Below, in pieces: positions 8,112 through 16,255 of a stretch of DNA of 36,109 nt (the first letter of the stretch is position 1; each line of letters begins with the position of its first letter). This DNA comes from Ignavibacteria bacterium (GTDB lineage Bacteria; Bacteroidota; Ignavibacteria; UBA10030): the NCBI GenBank assembly GCA_016873805.1, contig VGVZ01000030.1:1-36109 (forward strand). The letters are read 5' to 3'. The translations under genes were made by a program, and so were the position numbers. The notes below the pieces were generated by a model. The model did no database searches, was not told where the DNA came from, and saw nothing but the letters and a program-made list of their open reading frames with translations.

Positions 8112-8425
8112 TCCAACCTCCTCGTTTCCTCATCTGTCCCACACATCATGAACCCCAAAGGCGAAGTCCACCGGCAAACGTCTTCGGCTCTCAGTGGTCT
8201 TTTCCCAACACGAAATCGATCTCGTAGAACTGATAATCGGACTTCGTCATGCCGAGTCGCTCATACGTTTGCTTTGCCCGAGTATTCGCGCCGTCAACAT
8301 AAAGACGGATTCCGCACACATCGGGATTCTCCCGTGCGATCCGGAGAACGTGCTCATGCAGTGTCCGATAGATGCCGTGTCGTCGGAACTCTTCCCGAAC
8401 AAAGACGCTCTGGATCCACCAGAAG
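7969..8425. repeat. Long direct repeat, left copy (island boundary)
   Basis: Bases 7969-8421 are identical, base for base, to 23884-24336 (offset 15,915). One mismatch and three more matches follow, after which similarity ends. The repeat covers the 5' end of the methyltransferase gene, the 79-nt spacer and the 3' end of the GNAT gene. Left of 7969 the methyltransferase continues; right of 8425 unrelated island DNA begins. Confidence 0.97.
8191..8425 (-). pseudogene. GNAT acetyltransferase 3' fragment
   Basis: This is the last 78 or so codons of the acetyltransferase that is complete at 24106-24582, from FWWIQSVFVREEF to the C-terminal GKDH, with identical DNA up to 8421. Upstream of 8425 the frame continues into unrelated codons and meets a TAG at 8494-8496. 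The N-terminal half of the GNAT fold is missing. With motif A split from the N-terminal strands and no proper start, it should be inactive. It marks the left junction of the nos island. Confidence 0.9.
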
Positions 8426-8586
8426 TATGTGATATAACTTCGTTTCCCAGCGGGTGTCTGCTTCCGGGCCGGAACCTTGTGACCGGATGAATTCTACAAA
8501 CCACCCATCTGCCTCGGAAGTTCTTCTTTCGCAGGGGGTAGCCGAGCCGAGCGGCATGTGCGGTCTTCGTGAGAAAATCGCCGAGC

Positions 8587-9048
8587 TTACCGTCTTCTTT
8601 CCTGCGCTGCTTTCTTCACAAGCTCCATCATCTGGTCGTAATCTCTTGCCGTGCCGCCGTATGTTGCGGCAAACGAGACGGCCGCTTCCTTCGAAGCAAA
8701 AGCCAACACCGGCATCATCGCTCTTGCAGGAATGATGACGCTTCCAGTCACGAACCAGGCTTTATGAGCATCAATCATAGCTAGAGCGGTGAAGTCCACC
8801 ACTCTCATCGATGTTGCTATGTTTCCCCCACGCATTGCGACAGCACATCCCAAACCACACGCCCAGACCGTCAAATCGCCGGTGACAGTCTCGACCCTCG
8901 TCAGCATGTTCTCAAAGACATCCATGTTGCACTGCGGGCAAGTGCCGACTTTCTCTCCGAGAGCCGGGCGAAGTTGATCCAGCGCCGTTTGAGCTAGCGT
9001 GACTTGCACGAGCAGAAAAAGCAGCGGGAGTTGTTTGAGAGTGTTCAT
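8587..9048 (-). CDS. Second NosL-like copper-binding protein
   Basis: A 153-residue exported protein with a signal peptide (hydrophobic 6-19, likely cut near TLAQT) but no lipobox. CPQCNMDV at 37-44 matches the CxxCxM copper-binding motif of NosL, and a second pair, CGLGC (64-68), could add ligands. The phrase KAWFVTG and the C-terminal GGTARDYDQMMELV also fit the NosL fold. It is the last gene of a three-gene unit with the copper receptor and the DUF6448-like protein, 39 nt after the receptor stop. It probably receives Cu(I) in the periplasm, while the lipoprotein NosL at 15002-15541 serves NosZ assembly. The region 8426-8586 beyond its stop has no gene. Confidence 0.8.
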   Translation of the reverse strand: MNTLKQLPLLFLLVQVTLAQTALDQLRPALGEKVGTCPQCNMDVFENMLTRVETVTGDLTVWACGLGCAVAMRGGNIATSMRVVDFTALAMIDAHKAWFVTGSVIIPARAMMPVLAFASKEAAVSFAATYGGTARDYDQMMELVKKAAQERRR

Positions 9049-9087
9049 AGGCGCCAGTCCTCTTTCGTTTGCAGTGAAGAGATGTCC

Positions 9088-11355
9088 TTATCGGGCGCTG
9101 ATTTCGATGTTTGCGAAGAATGACCGGCCCGGTTCATTGATCGGTGTGCCGGTGGTTCGAAGACGTCTGTTCAGATGCTCATAGTACGCCTTGTTGAAAA
9201 CGTTGTTCACTCCAATTGTAGCGTTGATCACCCTGTGAGGTTTCAGTCGGAGTGCACCATTCACAACGACAAATCCCGGCGTCGGTGTTTCGCCGAACGA
9301 TGGCGAGATGTCCCGCTGCGCGGCGGCAGCCCGAACGGAAACCTCGGGAAGCACCTTCCCTCCCATCATCGTCGCAGCAAGCACAGCAGTCATATCCAAG
9401 GGGGGGATTTCCGGTAGCGGCTCACGCGCTCTGTTGTTCCGCGCCCGGGTGTAGGACGCCTTCAGTTGCAGATGGAGATAATCGGCAACTTCCGTAACCG
9501 ACGTTAACTCGAACCCCGCCAATGTTGCCGACTCGATGTTGCAAAACCGCTTCACTCCAAACACATCAGGATTCTTTGCAGGAAGGGGCGTAATCTCCGA
9601 CGAGATGTAATCGGTCACATGGGAGTAAAAAAGACTACCGCTCACGGTGCCGATCATCGTTCTCCCCCTCAACCCGACGTCGATAGTTGTATTCACTTCC
9701 GGTTTGAGGAATGGATTCCCCACGTAGTCGAGCCGGTCAAGCCCGATGGGGAAGAAATTGATATACCGCTCGGCGATGCCGGCGCTTCGCACACCGCGTC
9801 CGGCATGGGCTGCCAGCTCCACATTCCGGCTCAGCGTGCGTGTCAGACCGAAACTGAAACTGGGGTTGATTTGCTTGAGCTTCAACGATCCATACAGGTC
9901 TCGAAATCCGGCATCGGGTTTGTCCGGGGAAGCGGAGTTGACATCAAGCCGCCAGGACCCAATGAACTGAAACCCTGCAATCGCCGAGCGATACTCCAAG
10001 AACACACCGGCGTTCGTGATGCGCGCGTCCTGCCAGACGTTATCGAAAGCAGTCGCGCCGGCCCTCGGACCTGTGAGGAAGGTCCGCGTCCTGAGGCCCG
10101 ACTTCTCTGTTCGCATGAAGTCGGTTCCGACGAAGAGGACGGACGACCCGACGATCATCCCCACTTCAGCACGCGCGCCTGAGACCGCCGTCGAAACGTG
10201 CGTCTCTGCAGTCACCGTTGCTGCGGTCGGCCGGAAACGATTATCCATCGTATGATCGACATCGGATCGATATGCTTTGAGGGTAAGGGAGGCGAGAACC
10301 GAACTCAGGTTCTTCGCGGCATAGTCGGCAATGAGGATTCTCGTGTCGTCTTTTCGTTCATCCATCGGGAGCGAGGGGAACTGAATATCACGCGCGGCGA
10401 CATGCCGCAGAGAAAGCTGCAGCCGGTGTTGCACGAGCGGGTTCACCCCGAACTTGAGTGTGAAGTCCCGCTTTGTAAAGTTCGAAGGAACCGTTTCACC
10501 GTGACCGTCGGTGTAGTCACCGTACTTCTTTATCCCTCCGCTCAACCGGAAGTCGTAAAGGCGACTGCCGCCATTAATCGTGAGACGATTCTGCCAGCCG
10601 TTGAACGTCGAATCATAGCCGCTCGTGAGATTTCCACCGACGCTCCACGTTTCGTACTGCTCGGGTGCAGCCATGACGAGGTTAATCACGCCGCCGAAGG
10701 ATGGCCCGAACCGCAGGGCGAAGGGACCTTTAAGCACTTCGATCTTCTCAAGATCGCCAGCGGTCACGTGCGAGGCGGGGGGATCCATCCTGCTCGGGCA
10801 CGCTCCCTCCACGCGCGCCTCTCCATCGATCTGGACATTAAGCTGGTCAGAACGAAATCCTCGCAACACAGGGTCGAGTCCGTACCCTCCACGACGAATG
10901 GCCGAAACGTTCGGCACGCTTCGCAGGAACTCACCCAGATCTTTTTGCGGGTGGGCAGCAGTCTCCTTTATCAGAATGTCTGATTGACGGTAGCCGACGA
11001 CGCGACCTGCCGTTACCACAATTTCCTCGACAAGGATGATCGGCCTTTCTTTCAGAGAAACCTCCAGGTACTTCATCTCACCTTCCGCCAGTACGATTGA
11101 GGTGTCGTGGCGTTCGTAGCCGATGAAGGAGAATACCAACGGGTACTCTCCGGCGGCGAGCCGATCTAATCGAAAGTGTCCCCTGAAATTCGACACCTCT
11201 CCCTTTCCACGGTCTTTCACCCAAACATTCGTTTCACCGAGAGGCGCGCCAGTACGGGCATCAAAGACAAATCCTTCGATGGCCCCTAACCGTTGCGCGG
11301 AGGCAACCATGGCGGTCATCGTCATTGCCACAAATAGGACGGAAAACTGGCGCAT
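9088..11355 (-). CDS. TonB-dependent copper receptor (OprC/NosA-like)
   Basis: A 755-residue outer-membrane receptor. The order is signal peptide (1-20), a carboxypeptidase-regulatory-like beta domain (about 25-105, GFVFDARTGAPL to FSFIGYERH), plug domain (about 110-235, with VLKGPFALRFG) and a 22-strand barrel ending in the aromatic-rich PGRSFFANIEISAR. The plug contains GACPSRMDPP, that is CxxxM followed by PP. This matches the CxxxM copper site of OprC/NosA receptors, which supply copper for N2O reductase. It sits between the DUF6448-like gene (38 nt upstream) and the NosL-like gene (39 nt downstream). The likely role is copper uptake under conditions where NosZ is made. No TonB/ExbBD genes are in the window. 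Confidence 0.87.
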   Translation of the reverse strand: MRQFSVLFVAMTMTAMVASAQRLGAIEGFVFDARTGAPLGETNVWVKDRGKGEVSNFRGHFRLDRLAAGEYPLVFSFIGYERHDTSIVLAEGEMKYLEVSLKERPIILVEEIVVTAGRVVGYRQSDILIKETAAHPQKDLGEFLRSVPNVSAIRRGGYGLDPVLRGFRSDQLNVQIDGEARVEGACPSRMDPPASHVTAGDLEKIEVLKGPFALRFGPSFGGVINLVMAAPEQYETWSVGGNLTSGYDSTFNGWQNRLTINGGSRLYDFRLSGGIKKYGDYTDGHGETVPSNFTKRDFTLKFGVNPLVQHRLQLSLRHVAARDIQFPSLPMDERKDDTRILIADYAAKNLSSVLASLTLKAYRSDVDHTMDNRFRPTAATVTAETHVSTAVSGARAEVGMIVGSSVLFVGTDFMRTEKSGLRTRTFLTGPRAGATAFDNVWQDARITNAGVFLEYRSAIAGFQFIGSWRLDVNSASPDKPDAGFRDLYGSLKLKQINPSFSFGLTRTLSRNVELAAHAGRGVRSAGIAERYINFFPIGLDRLDYVGNPFLKPEVNTTIDVGLRGRTMIGTVSGSLFYSHVTDYISSEITPLPAKNPDVFGVKRFCNIESATLAGFELTSVTEVADYLHLQLKASYTRARNNRAREPLPEIPPLDMTAVLAATMMGGKVLPEVSVRAAAAQRDISPSFGETPTPGFVVVNGALRLKPHRVINATIGVNNVFNKAYYEHLNRRLRTTGTPINEPGRSFFANIEISAR

Positions 11356-11393
11356 TGTTGTAGCACCCTCATCGAATGAGAGACCATCCCGAC

Positions 11394-11984
11394 TCAGTGG
11401 TGATGCTCTGTCTGCTCGAGCATTCCGTGCAGGCGTTCGACAAAGTGGATGTACTCCACGTAGGCTTCGACATATTTACGTCCGTCGGCCACACTCCGCT
11501 CGGCTGTCTTCTGCTTCTCGAAGGCCATGTTGAAGCGCGTGCGGAGCTTTTCGGTGACAGCGGCGCTCAGGTGCTTGACAAGATCGTCAACAGAGCCCGA
11601 CTCCAGCGCGCCATCGGCGTGCCGGATGGATGGCTCGATGGGGGCGTTTTCCGGTTTCAAGCCGGTATACGACTCTCCTTCGCCCATGCGATGAAGGCGA
11701 ACAACGGTCTCAAAGAAGAAACGGTCGGCAACTTCTTTTGCCTCACCCCCAGATTTCTTGACCCGCATCGTCCTTGTGAACGCGTCACGCACTTCGTTCT
11801 CATGTTCGGGTTTGACCCACTTCAAGACGAGTGTAACATCTCCTTTCTCGATGGCCGCCTTCGCGGTTTTCACCACGGGGCCGTTCATCGAGTCGCAGTG
11901 CGATGCGCTGATTGCGGGGAATAGCATCAAGAATACGACAGCAAGAATGACGACGGGAATACAGTTCCCCAATCGAGTCTTCAT
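11394..11984 (-). CDS. DUF6448-like exported protein
   Basis: A 196-residue exported protein of unknown function. The ATG at 11984 is preferred over the one at 12002 because GGAGGAG lies about 9 nt before it. After the signal peptide (hydrophobic 7-25) the mature protein starts HCDSMNGPVV, then KAAIEKGDVTLVLKWV and a helical region to the end, closing in EHHH. This matches the family I recall as DUF6448, whose hallmark is the HCDSxxGPVV start. The Cys/His start and the His tail are possible metal ligands. It leads the copper-receptor transcription unit inside the nos island, which suggests a role in copper handling, but that is inference only. Confidence 0.7.
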   Translation of the reverse strand: MKTRLGNCIPVVILAVVFLMLFPAISASHCDSMNGPVVKTAKAAIEKGDVTLVLKWVKPEHENEVRDAFTRTMRVKKSGGEAKEVADRFFFETVVRLHRMGEGESYTGLKPENAPIEPSIRHADGALESGSVDDLVKHLSAAVTEKLRTRFNMAFEKQKTAERSVADGRKYVEAYVEYIHFVERLHGMLEQTEHHH

Positions 11985-12038
11985 GGTTAATCGCTCCTCC
12001 ATTGTTATTCATAAGCAATTGCTCATCCCAGCGTGACG

Positions 12039-12067
12039 ATAGTATTCAATCGTTTTCAATCCGACAA
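12039..12067 (-). promoter_or_regulatory. Candidate promoter of the copper-uptake unit
   Basis: Read on the minus strand, TTGTCG (12062-12067) and TACTAT (12039-12044) are separated by exactly 17 nt, a fair -35/-10 pair. It lies about 55 nt before the start at 11984. The 12003-12262 gap holds no gene and separates the nosDFY end from this unit. No convincing FNR or NnrR box was seen. Confidence 0.4.
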
Positions 12068-12262
12068 TGGTGTCGTCACTACGGGGCTCTTCTTGCTGTG
12101 GCTGTTCATGTCTCTACCACAATAACGTTCCCACGGAATGTTTGCCTGCCGACAATAGCCAGGCGAGCCATCCTCGTATTGCACAAGACGCTGACTAGTT
12201 ACATTCATGAAAGACCTGGCAGAACTCGGTGATCCTGCGCGAGACCTGTTGGGTCTCTTCCG

Positions 12263-13054
12263 TTAGAAGTCCTTCTGTATGAATCTCCTGAGTGCCAGAA
12301 GGAAGGGGAATGCCGTCCAGACGACGAGCGATCCGAATGACACGACCATTCCCGTTACTGAACCAAAAAATTCTTCGAACACTGCACCGGTGTATCCCAT
12401 CAACGCCGAAATATCGAATTGCAGCATCAGAGCGATTCTCGCCAGGTCGATGGGATTGAACAACGTCATCACGATCACGGGTTGCTCCATCGGATACTCA
12501 CGGAACGTCAGCGTCGCGAGGAGGATCAGTCCGTCATAGATCACGGCGAAGAAAAGCCAGAGGAGGATGGATACTCCAAAACCGCGGCCCTTATCCTCAT
12601 TCACCACGGCGATCAGTAATGCCAAAGCGACGAAAATCAGCGTCAGAAAAATGCCCGCGCCGATGAGGGCGACGACGGTCGGCGTATTCCCCGCCTCGCC
12701 AACGCCGTGAATGACGAACGGCATCGTAACGCCAATCACGAAGGCCAGCGCGAGCGGAAGCGCGAGACCGGCATGCATGCCGACGAACAGCCACTTCCGA
12801 TCGACCGGCTGCGAGAGCAGAAGCTCGATGAACTCGCGCGAGTTATAGGCATACATCGTTCCGAAGACAAGGGAGACGAGCGGGATAATAAGGAGCGTGA
12901 CGTTCATTAGGCTCAACATTACCTTTGACGCATCGCCGCCGAATTGGAACAGCGCTTCGGAGATGACGAGAAAGAACAGCGCATAGGCGAGCATCCACCT
13001 ATTGCGGATGACGTTGTGGAATTCGTATTTGAGGATTTTCAGCGTCGTCTTCAT
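12263..13054 (-). CDS. nosY: NosY, ABC-2 membrane permease for Cu-site assembly
   Basis: A 263-residue membrane protein with about six hydrophobic helices and a cytoplasmic N-terminus (MKTTLKILKYEFHNVIRNRW), the usual form of NosY. YNSREFIELLLSQPVDR in the first cytoplasmic region is typical of ABC-2 permeases of this group. With NosF it forms the transporter that works with NosD to supply sulfur for the CuZ cluster of NosZ in the periplasm. Its start overlaps the nosF stop by 4 nt (13051-13054). It is the last gene of the main nos transcription unit before a 278-nt gap to the next start. Confidence 0.9.
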   Translation of the reverse strand: MKTTLKILKYEFHNVIRNRWMLAYALFFLVISEALFQFGGDASKVMLSLMNVTLLIIPLVSLVFGTMYAYNSREFIELLLSQPVDRKWLFVGMHAGLALPLALAFVIGVTMPFVIHGVGEAGNTPTVVALIGAGIFLTLIFVALALLIAVVNEDKGRGFGVSILLWLFFAVIYDGLILLATLTFREYPMEQPVIVMTLFNPIDLARIALMLQFDISALMGYTGAVFEEFFGSVTGMVVSFGSLVVWTAFPFLLALRRFIQKDF

Positions 13055-13761
13055 TTGCCGTTGTTCTCCATCAGACGGGCGATGCCGCGTTCGAGGGTCG
13101 GTTCACCCGTCGTCGAGATAAGGTCATGGGGCTTGCCGTCATACAAGACCTTTCCGTCGAGCAAGAAAACAACCTTGTCCGACAGCTCTTCCACCTCGTG
13201 CATGTTATGCGACGTAAGGACGATCGTCTTCCCCTTTTGCCGCTCGTTGAGAATTCTGTCTTTCATCAGACTGCTTGCCAGGGGGTCAAGGCCGGCCGTG
13301 GGTTCGTCGAGAATCAAGATGGCGGGATTGAACATGAGCGCCAGCACCGCACTCACCTTCTGGCGTGTGCCGCCGGAAAGTGTGCGAACAGGCCTCTTCC
13401 GTTCCGACCCCAAACGAAAGAGCTCGATCAGTTCCTCTTCGCCGGCGTTCTTCACGTTACGGAGATCCTTCACCATCTCGATCAGTTCATCGACGGTCAG
13501 GTTCTCCGGAAAGCGGGCAATCTGCGGCATGTAGCCGATATCGTTCCTGTACTGCCATGTGCCATTCATACACACGCCGTCGATGGAGACGGCGCCGCTG
13601 TCGTGCCGCACGAGTCCGAGGACGCATTTGATGAGTGTCGTTTTTCCGGAGCTGTTGGGTCCGACGACGGCAGTGATCGAGCCGCGTTCGATCGCGAAGC
13701 CTACTCCCTTGAGAACGTGGAGCGATCCAAATCTCTTGTCGATGTTCCGAATCTCGATCAT
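13051..13761 (-). CDS. nosF: NosF, ABC transporter ATPase
   Basis: A 236-residue cytoplasmic ATPase. Walker A is GPNSSGKTT (about 34-42), the signature is LSGGTRQK, Walker B is AILILDEPTAGLDP and the switch His is in VLTSHNMHE. The Walker A has Ser-Ser where Gly-Ala is usual, but the GxxxxGKT frame is complete. It pairs with NosY and NosD in CuZ maturation. Both ends show ATGA-type 4-nt overlaps with nosD and nosY, so the three products are translationally coupled. Confidence 0.92.
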   Translation of the reverse strand: MIEIRNIDKRFGSLHVLKGVGFAIERGSITAVVGPNSSGKTTLIKCVLGLVRHDSGAVSIDGVCMNGTWQYRNDIGYMPQIARFPENLTVDELIEMVKDLRNVKNAGEEELIELFRLGSERKRPVRTLSGGTRQKVSAVLALMFNPAILILDEPTAGLDPLASSLMKDRILNERQKGKTIVLTSHNMHEVEELSDKVVFLLDGKVLYDGKPHDLISTTGEPTLERGIARLMENNGK

Positions 13762-15005
13762 CGTATTCTCTGCATTGCGGGCTTCCGATCCACCAGTGAT
13801 TCGGGTGTCAGCGTCGGCAGAACGCGCTCGGCCAGATCGAGCAGGTCAATGAAGACACTCCGGAGCAGGATCAATGTCGGCGGATGGCGCTCAACAACGT
13901 AGGAGAAGAGCCGCACGGGGCGGTATGGAACGTCTCCGTAGCCGTCGCCGGTCATGTCGTATCCCCGGTAACCGCTCCAGTAGTTCCCCTCGAACCTGCT
14001 GAAGGTCTGGCGGCTGTTCGTCGCGACGTCGAACGAGTTGGCGATGAAATTGTTCTCCGTGAAGTGGTTTTCGACCGAGTTCGCCATGATGCGCACGGCC
14101 CACCCGTTCTGTGTGAACTCATTCCGCTCAATCGTGATGCGGGACGACCCTTCCGAGTAAAGACCGACAGTATTTCGGAAAAACCGGTTCCGCGCAACGT
14201 AACTATCTGTGATATCCTTCAGGAGCAGGCCGTACGCCACCGGCCCCCAGTTGTGCTCCATCAGGTTATCGATCATCTGCACGTTCTTCGTGTACATAAC
14301 CGCGACTCCAGCACCGTTACGCTGAAAGACGTTGCGCCGATAGATGGAACCGTTGGAGAACATAAAATGCAGGCCGTAGCGGAGATTGTCCTCGCTAACG
14401 TTTCCTTCGATGATGCTGTCGATCACCCACTCCAGATAGATTCCATCCCGATGTCCGCGGATGTGATTACCTTCGATAGTGACGTCTCTGCAGTACCAGA
14501 GGTGAATGGCATTCCCCGACGAGGCCTCGCGGACGGCCTCTCCTTGAATGTCGTTTCCGATGATGCGCGTGTTGGAGGACTTTGCCAGATAGATTCCGAA
14601 GAACGTCCTCCGCAGCCGGTTGCCTTCAATCACACAGCCGTGCGCATCCTCCAACTTGATACCGGCGCGGTCCTCAACATAGCTGACCCCGACGTTCGCA
14701 ATCTGCAGTCCCTTGATGGTCACGTTGCTGGCACGCACCGAGAGGACGGTGTGGCGATCCTCACCGTCGAATACAGGAAAATCTCTCCCAACGATCTCAA
14801 CCGACTTGTCGACGACGATGCTACCTTCGCGGTACACGCCCGGATGCACAACGATCCTGTCTCCATCACGAGCGAGGCGGAGCGCTGCGCTCAGTGTTCG
14901 AACAGGCCCATCTGGATGGACGACTATCTCGCCAGCGGAGACGGTGGCAGTAACGACTGCAACCGCCCCAAGAGCGAAGCACGAAAGGCGACGCAAAGCG
15001 TTCAT
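13758..15005 (-). CDS. nosD: NosD, periplasmic beta-helix Cu-site assembly protein
   Basis: A 415-residue exported protein. The start at 15005 is chosen because its ATG overlaps the nosL stop (ATGA), GGGGAGGA lies just upstream, and a good signal peptide (MNALRRLS, hydrophobic, cut near TVSAG) follows. The mature part is a right-handed beta-helix of CASH/NosD repeats, with repeated I-x-G-N-x-I and I-x(2)-N-x-F/V turns such as GCVIEGNRLR, DVTIEGNHIRG and SRITIERNEFT. It works with NosF and NosY in building the CuZ centre of NosZ. The frame is open further upstream to 15062, but that extension would place the signal peptide internally. Confidence 0.92.
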   Translation of the reverse strand: MNALRRLSCFALGAVAVVTATVSAGEIVVHPDGPVRTLSAALRLARDGDRIVVHPGVYREGSIVVDKSVEIVGRDFPVFDGEDRHTVLSVRASNVTIKGLQIANVGVSYVEDRAGIKLEDAHGCVIEGNRLRRTFFGIYLAKSSNTRIIGNDIQGEAVREASSGNAIHLWYCRDVTIEGNHIRGHRDGIYLEWVIDSIIEGNVSEDNLRYGLHFMFSNGSIYRRNVFQRNGAGVAVMYTKNVQMIDNLMEHNWGPVAYGLLLKDITDSYVARNRFFRNTVGLYSEGSSRITIERNEFTQNGWAVRIMANSVENHFTENNFIANSFDVATNSRQTFSRFEGNYWSGYRGYDMTGDGYGDVPYRPVRLFSYVVERHPPTLILLRSVFIDLLDLAERVLPTLTPESLVDRKPAMQRIR

Positions 15006-15541
15006 ACTCCTCCCCATTGCGGCAGCCATTCTACTTCTACGAGCCGGAGAACTTCCTGCCATCCAATGACGGCACCGCCGTAGCGCTCGTGCATCTCCTC
15101 AGCAGAAGAACGAGTCTGGTAGGAGGAAGCGTTGAGTCCCATCGGACTGCGGAGGTTCGGGCTGTGAAGATAGAGGGCATCTTCCACAGCGATGAGTGTT
15201 CCGGGTGCGTCGAAGCTGACCGTCCACATGGAGTGGATTTCGTCGCGGGAAATCGTCTTCTGGAGCACCATCGCCGCCATGCACTCGACAGAATCGAACT
15301 TATGATTCTTTCCTTTGCGCGTGACAAGCACCGCTCCGTACTGCTGTTCGGTAATAAGCATCTTGCAGAACACACAGACATCCCTCCCGTATGCGATCGG
15401 CTCTGGCGCCGGAGCACAGGAGGAAGCAAAGAGAAGAGCGGCGATCAAGAGTACAGAAGCACTCCCTTTGAGACCCGGATTCCCCAACAGGATGGCAGAT
15501 ACGTAGTTCATCACTTCTTTGGACTTGCAGACCGCAATCAT
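15002..15541 (-). CDS. nosL: NosL, copper-delivery lipoprotein
   Basis: A 179-residue lipoprotein with a hydrophobic stretch ending in LLFASSC (Cys42 lipidated) and the NosL copper motif CVFCKM (56-61). This is followed by FDSVECMAAMV and a C-terminal GGAVIGWQEV, both typical of the family. The ATG at 15541 abuts the stop of the NosB-like gene (15542), which suggests coupling; the ATG at 15511 is an alternative that gives a more standard signal peptide. It passes Cu(I) to apo-NosZ. The nosD start lies in its last codons. Confidence 0.92.
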   Translation of the reverse strand: MIAVCKSKEVMNYVSAILLGNPGLKGSASVLLIAALLFASSCAPAPEPIAYGRDVCVFCKMLITEQQYGAVLVTRKGKNHKFDSVECMAAMVLQKTISRDEIHSMWTVSFDAPGTLIAVEDALYLHSPNLRSPMGLNASSYQTRSSAEEMHERYGGAVIGWQEVLRLVEVEWLPQWGGV

Positions 15542-16153
15542 CTATCCGATTGCAGACGCGGGTTGTTGGCTGTTCGCGCGTGTATCTCTCTTCACATCCA
15601 GATACCATGCCACGGCAGCGAGAAGAATGGAGGCAAGATACAGGTATCCTCCGAGGTGCGGCAGGGAAGTGGCCCTGAAGTTCAGTATCTGTTTCGTCCC
15701 GATGAGCGGAGGCTGATAAGCCATACCGGGAATCTTGATGGCAGCGTTGGGGTCAAGGTTGTGGCCGTAATCATATCCCCACAAATAGTAATCCACCAAA
15801 CCGACGCTGCCCGTGACGACCAGCAGAATGAGCCAGGCAGTGAGCAGAGATCTCTTTTTTCGAAGCACGACAACCAGCCCCGAGAGAATAAAGAATCCGG
15901 CGATGTACGGCATGATCCTCAGCTCGGGGATGGATTCCGGAACGATGGCCTTCATGCCGATGTAGTGATTGAGGATGTTCATGCTTTCGAGATTATTCGG
16001 CCGCATGCCGCTGATTTCATTGATCCAGATGTAGAGGCCGATCCCTTCCGGATACTGTGGTGCCAGCATCGTGATCTGCCAAAGCGGTACGAAATACAAC
16101 GCCACGAACAGAAGTGATGCGACGAGAACTAGCAGCTTCGATGTCGTGTGCAT
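15542..16153 (-). CDS. NosB-like integral membrane protein of clade II nos clusters
   Basis: A 203-residue protein with four predicted membrane helices (about 6-25, 82-98, 104-124, 176-193). A long periplasmic loop between helices 1 and 2 contains PEGIGLYIWINEISG. It follows nosZ on the same strand, the position held by nosB in Wolinella-type clade II clusters, where the protein is needed for N2O respiration but has no known biochemical role. GGAGG lies about 9 nt before the ATG. Trp/Tyr/Pro-rich loops (YYLWGYDYGHN) and several His residues could bind heme, quinone or copper, but no clear motif was seen. A hairpin separates it from nosZ. Confidence 0.7.
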   Translation of the reverse strand: MHTTSKLLVLVASLLFVALYFVPLWQITMLAPQYPEGIGLYIWINEISGMRPNNLESMNILNHYIGMKAIVPESIPELRIMPYIAGFFILSGLVVVLRKKRSLLTAWLILLVVTGSVGLVDYYLWGYDYGHNLDPNAAIKIPGMAYQPPLIGTKQILNFRATSLPHLGGYLYLASILLAAVAWYLDVKRDTRANSQQPASAIG

Positions 16154-16183
16154 TCAGATGCCTCCGGACAGTGGTGTACGGTA

Positions 16184-16230
16184 ACCTGCCCGACTTCATC
16201 CTCCAGCAAGGGGGGACGAGTCGGGCAGGT
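16184..16230 (-). terminator. Intercistronic hairpin between nosZ and the NosB-like gene
   Basis: ACCTGCCCGACT (16184-16195) and AGTCGGGCAGGT (16219-16230) form a perfect 12-bp stem with a 23-nt loop, 25 nt after the nosZ stop. No T-run follows on the minus strand. It may act as a leaky terminator or a 3' stabiliser that keeps nosZ mRNA more abundant than the assembly genes downstream. Confidence 0.65.
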
Positions 16231-16255
16231 ACTGACTTGAACAAACCTTCTCGAC

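Noticed and set aside
8500-8575. A stretch around GAGCCGAGCGGCATGTGCGG that recalls group II intron domain V
   Set aside because: The 5' strand needed to pair with it is absent and no reverse transcriptase or other intron domain is nearby.
12003-12262. An FNR or NnrR box upstream of the copper unit
   Set aside because: ATTGAAAACGATTGAAT contains direct TTGA repeats but not the required TTGA-N6-TCAA dyad.
13884-15083. A 399-codon plus-strand frame opposite nosD
   Set aside because: nosD on the minus strand has a signal peptide, beta-helix repeats and operon overlaps; the antisense frame has none.
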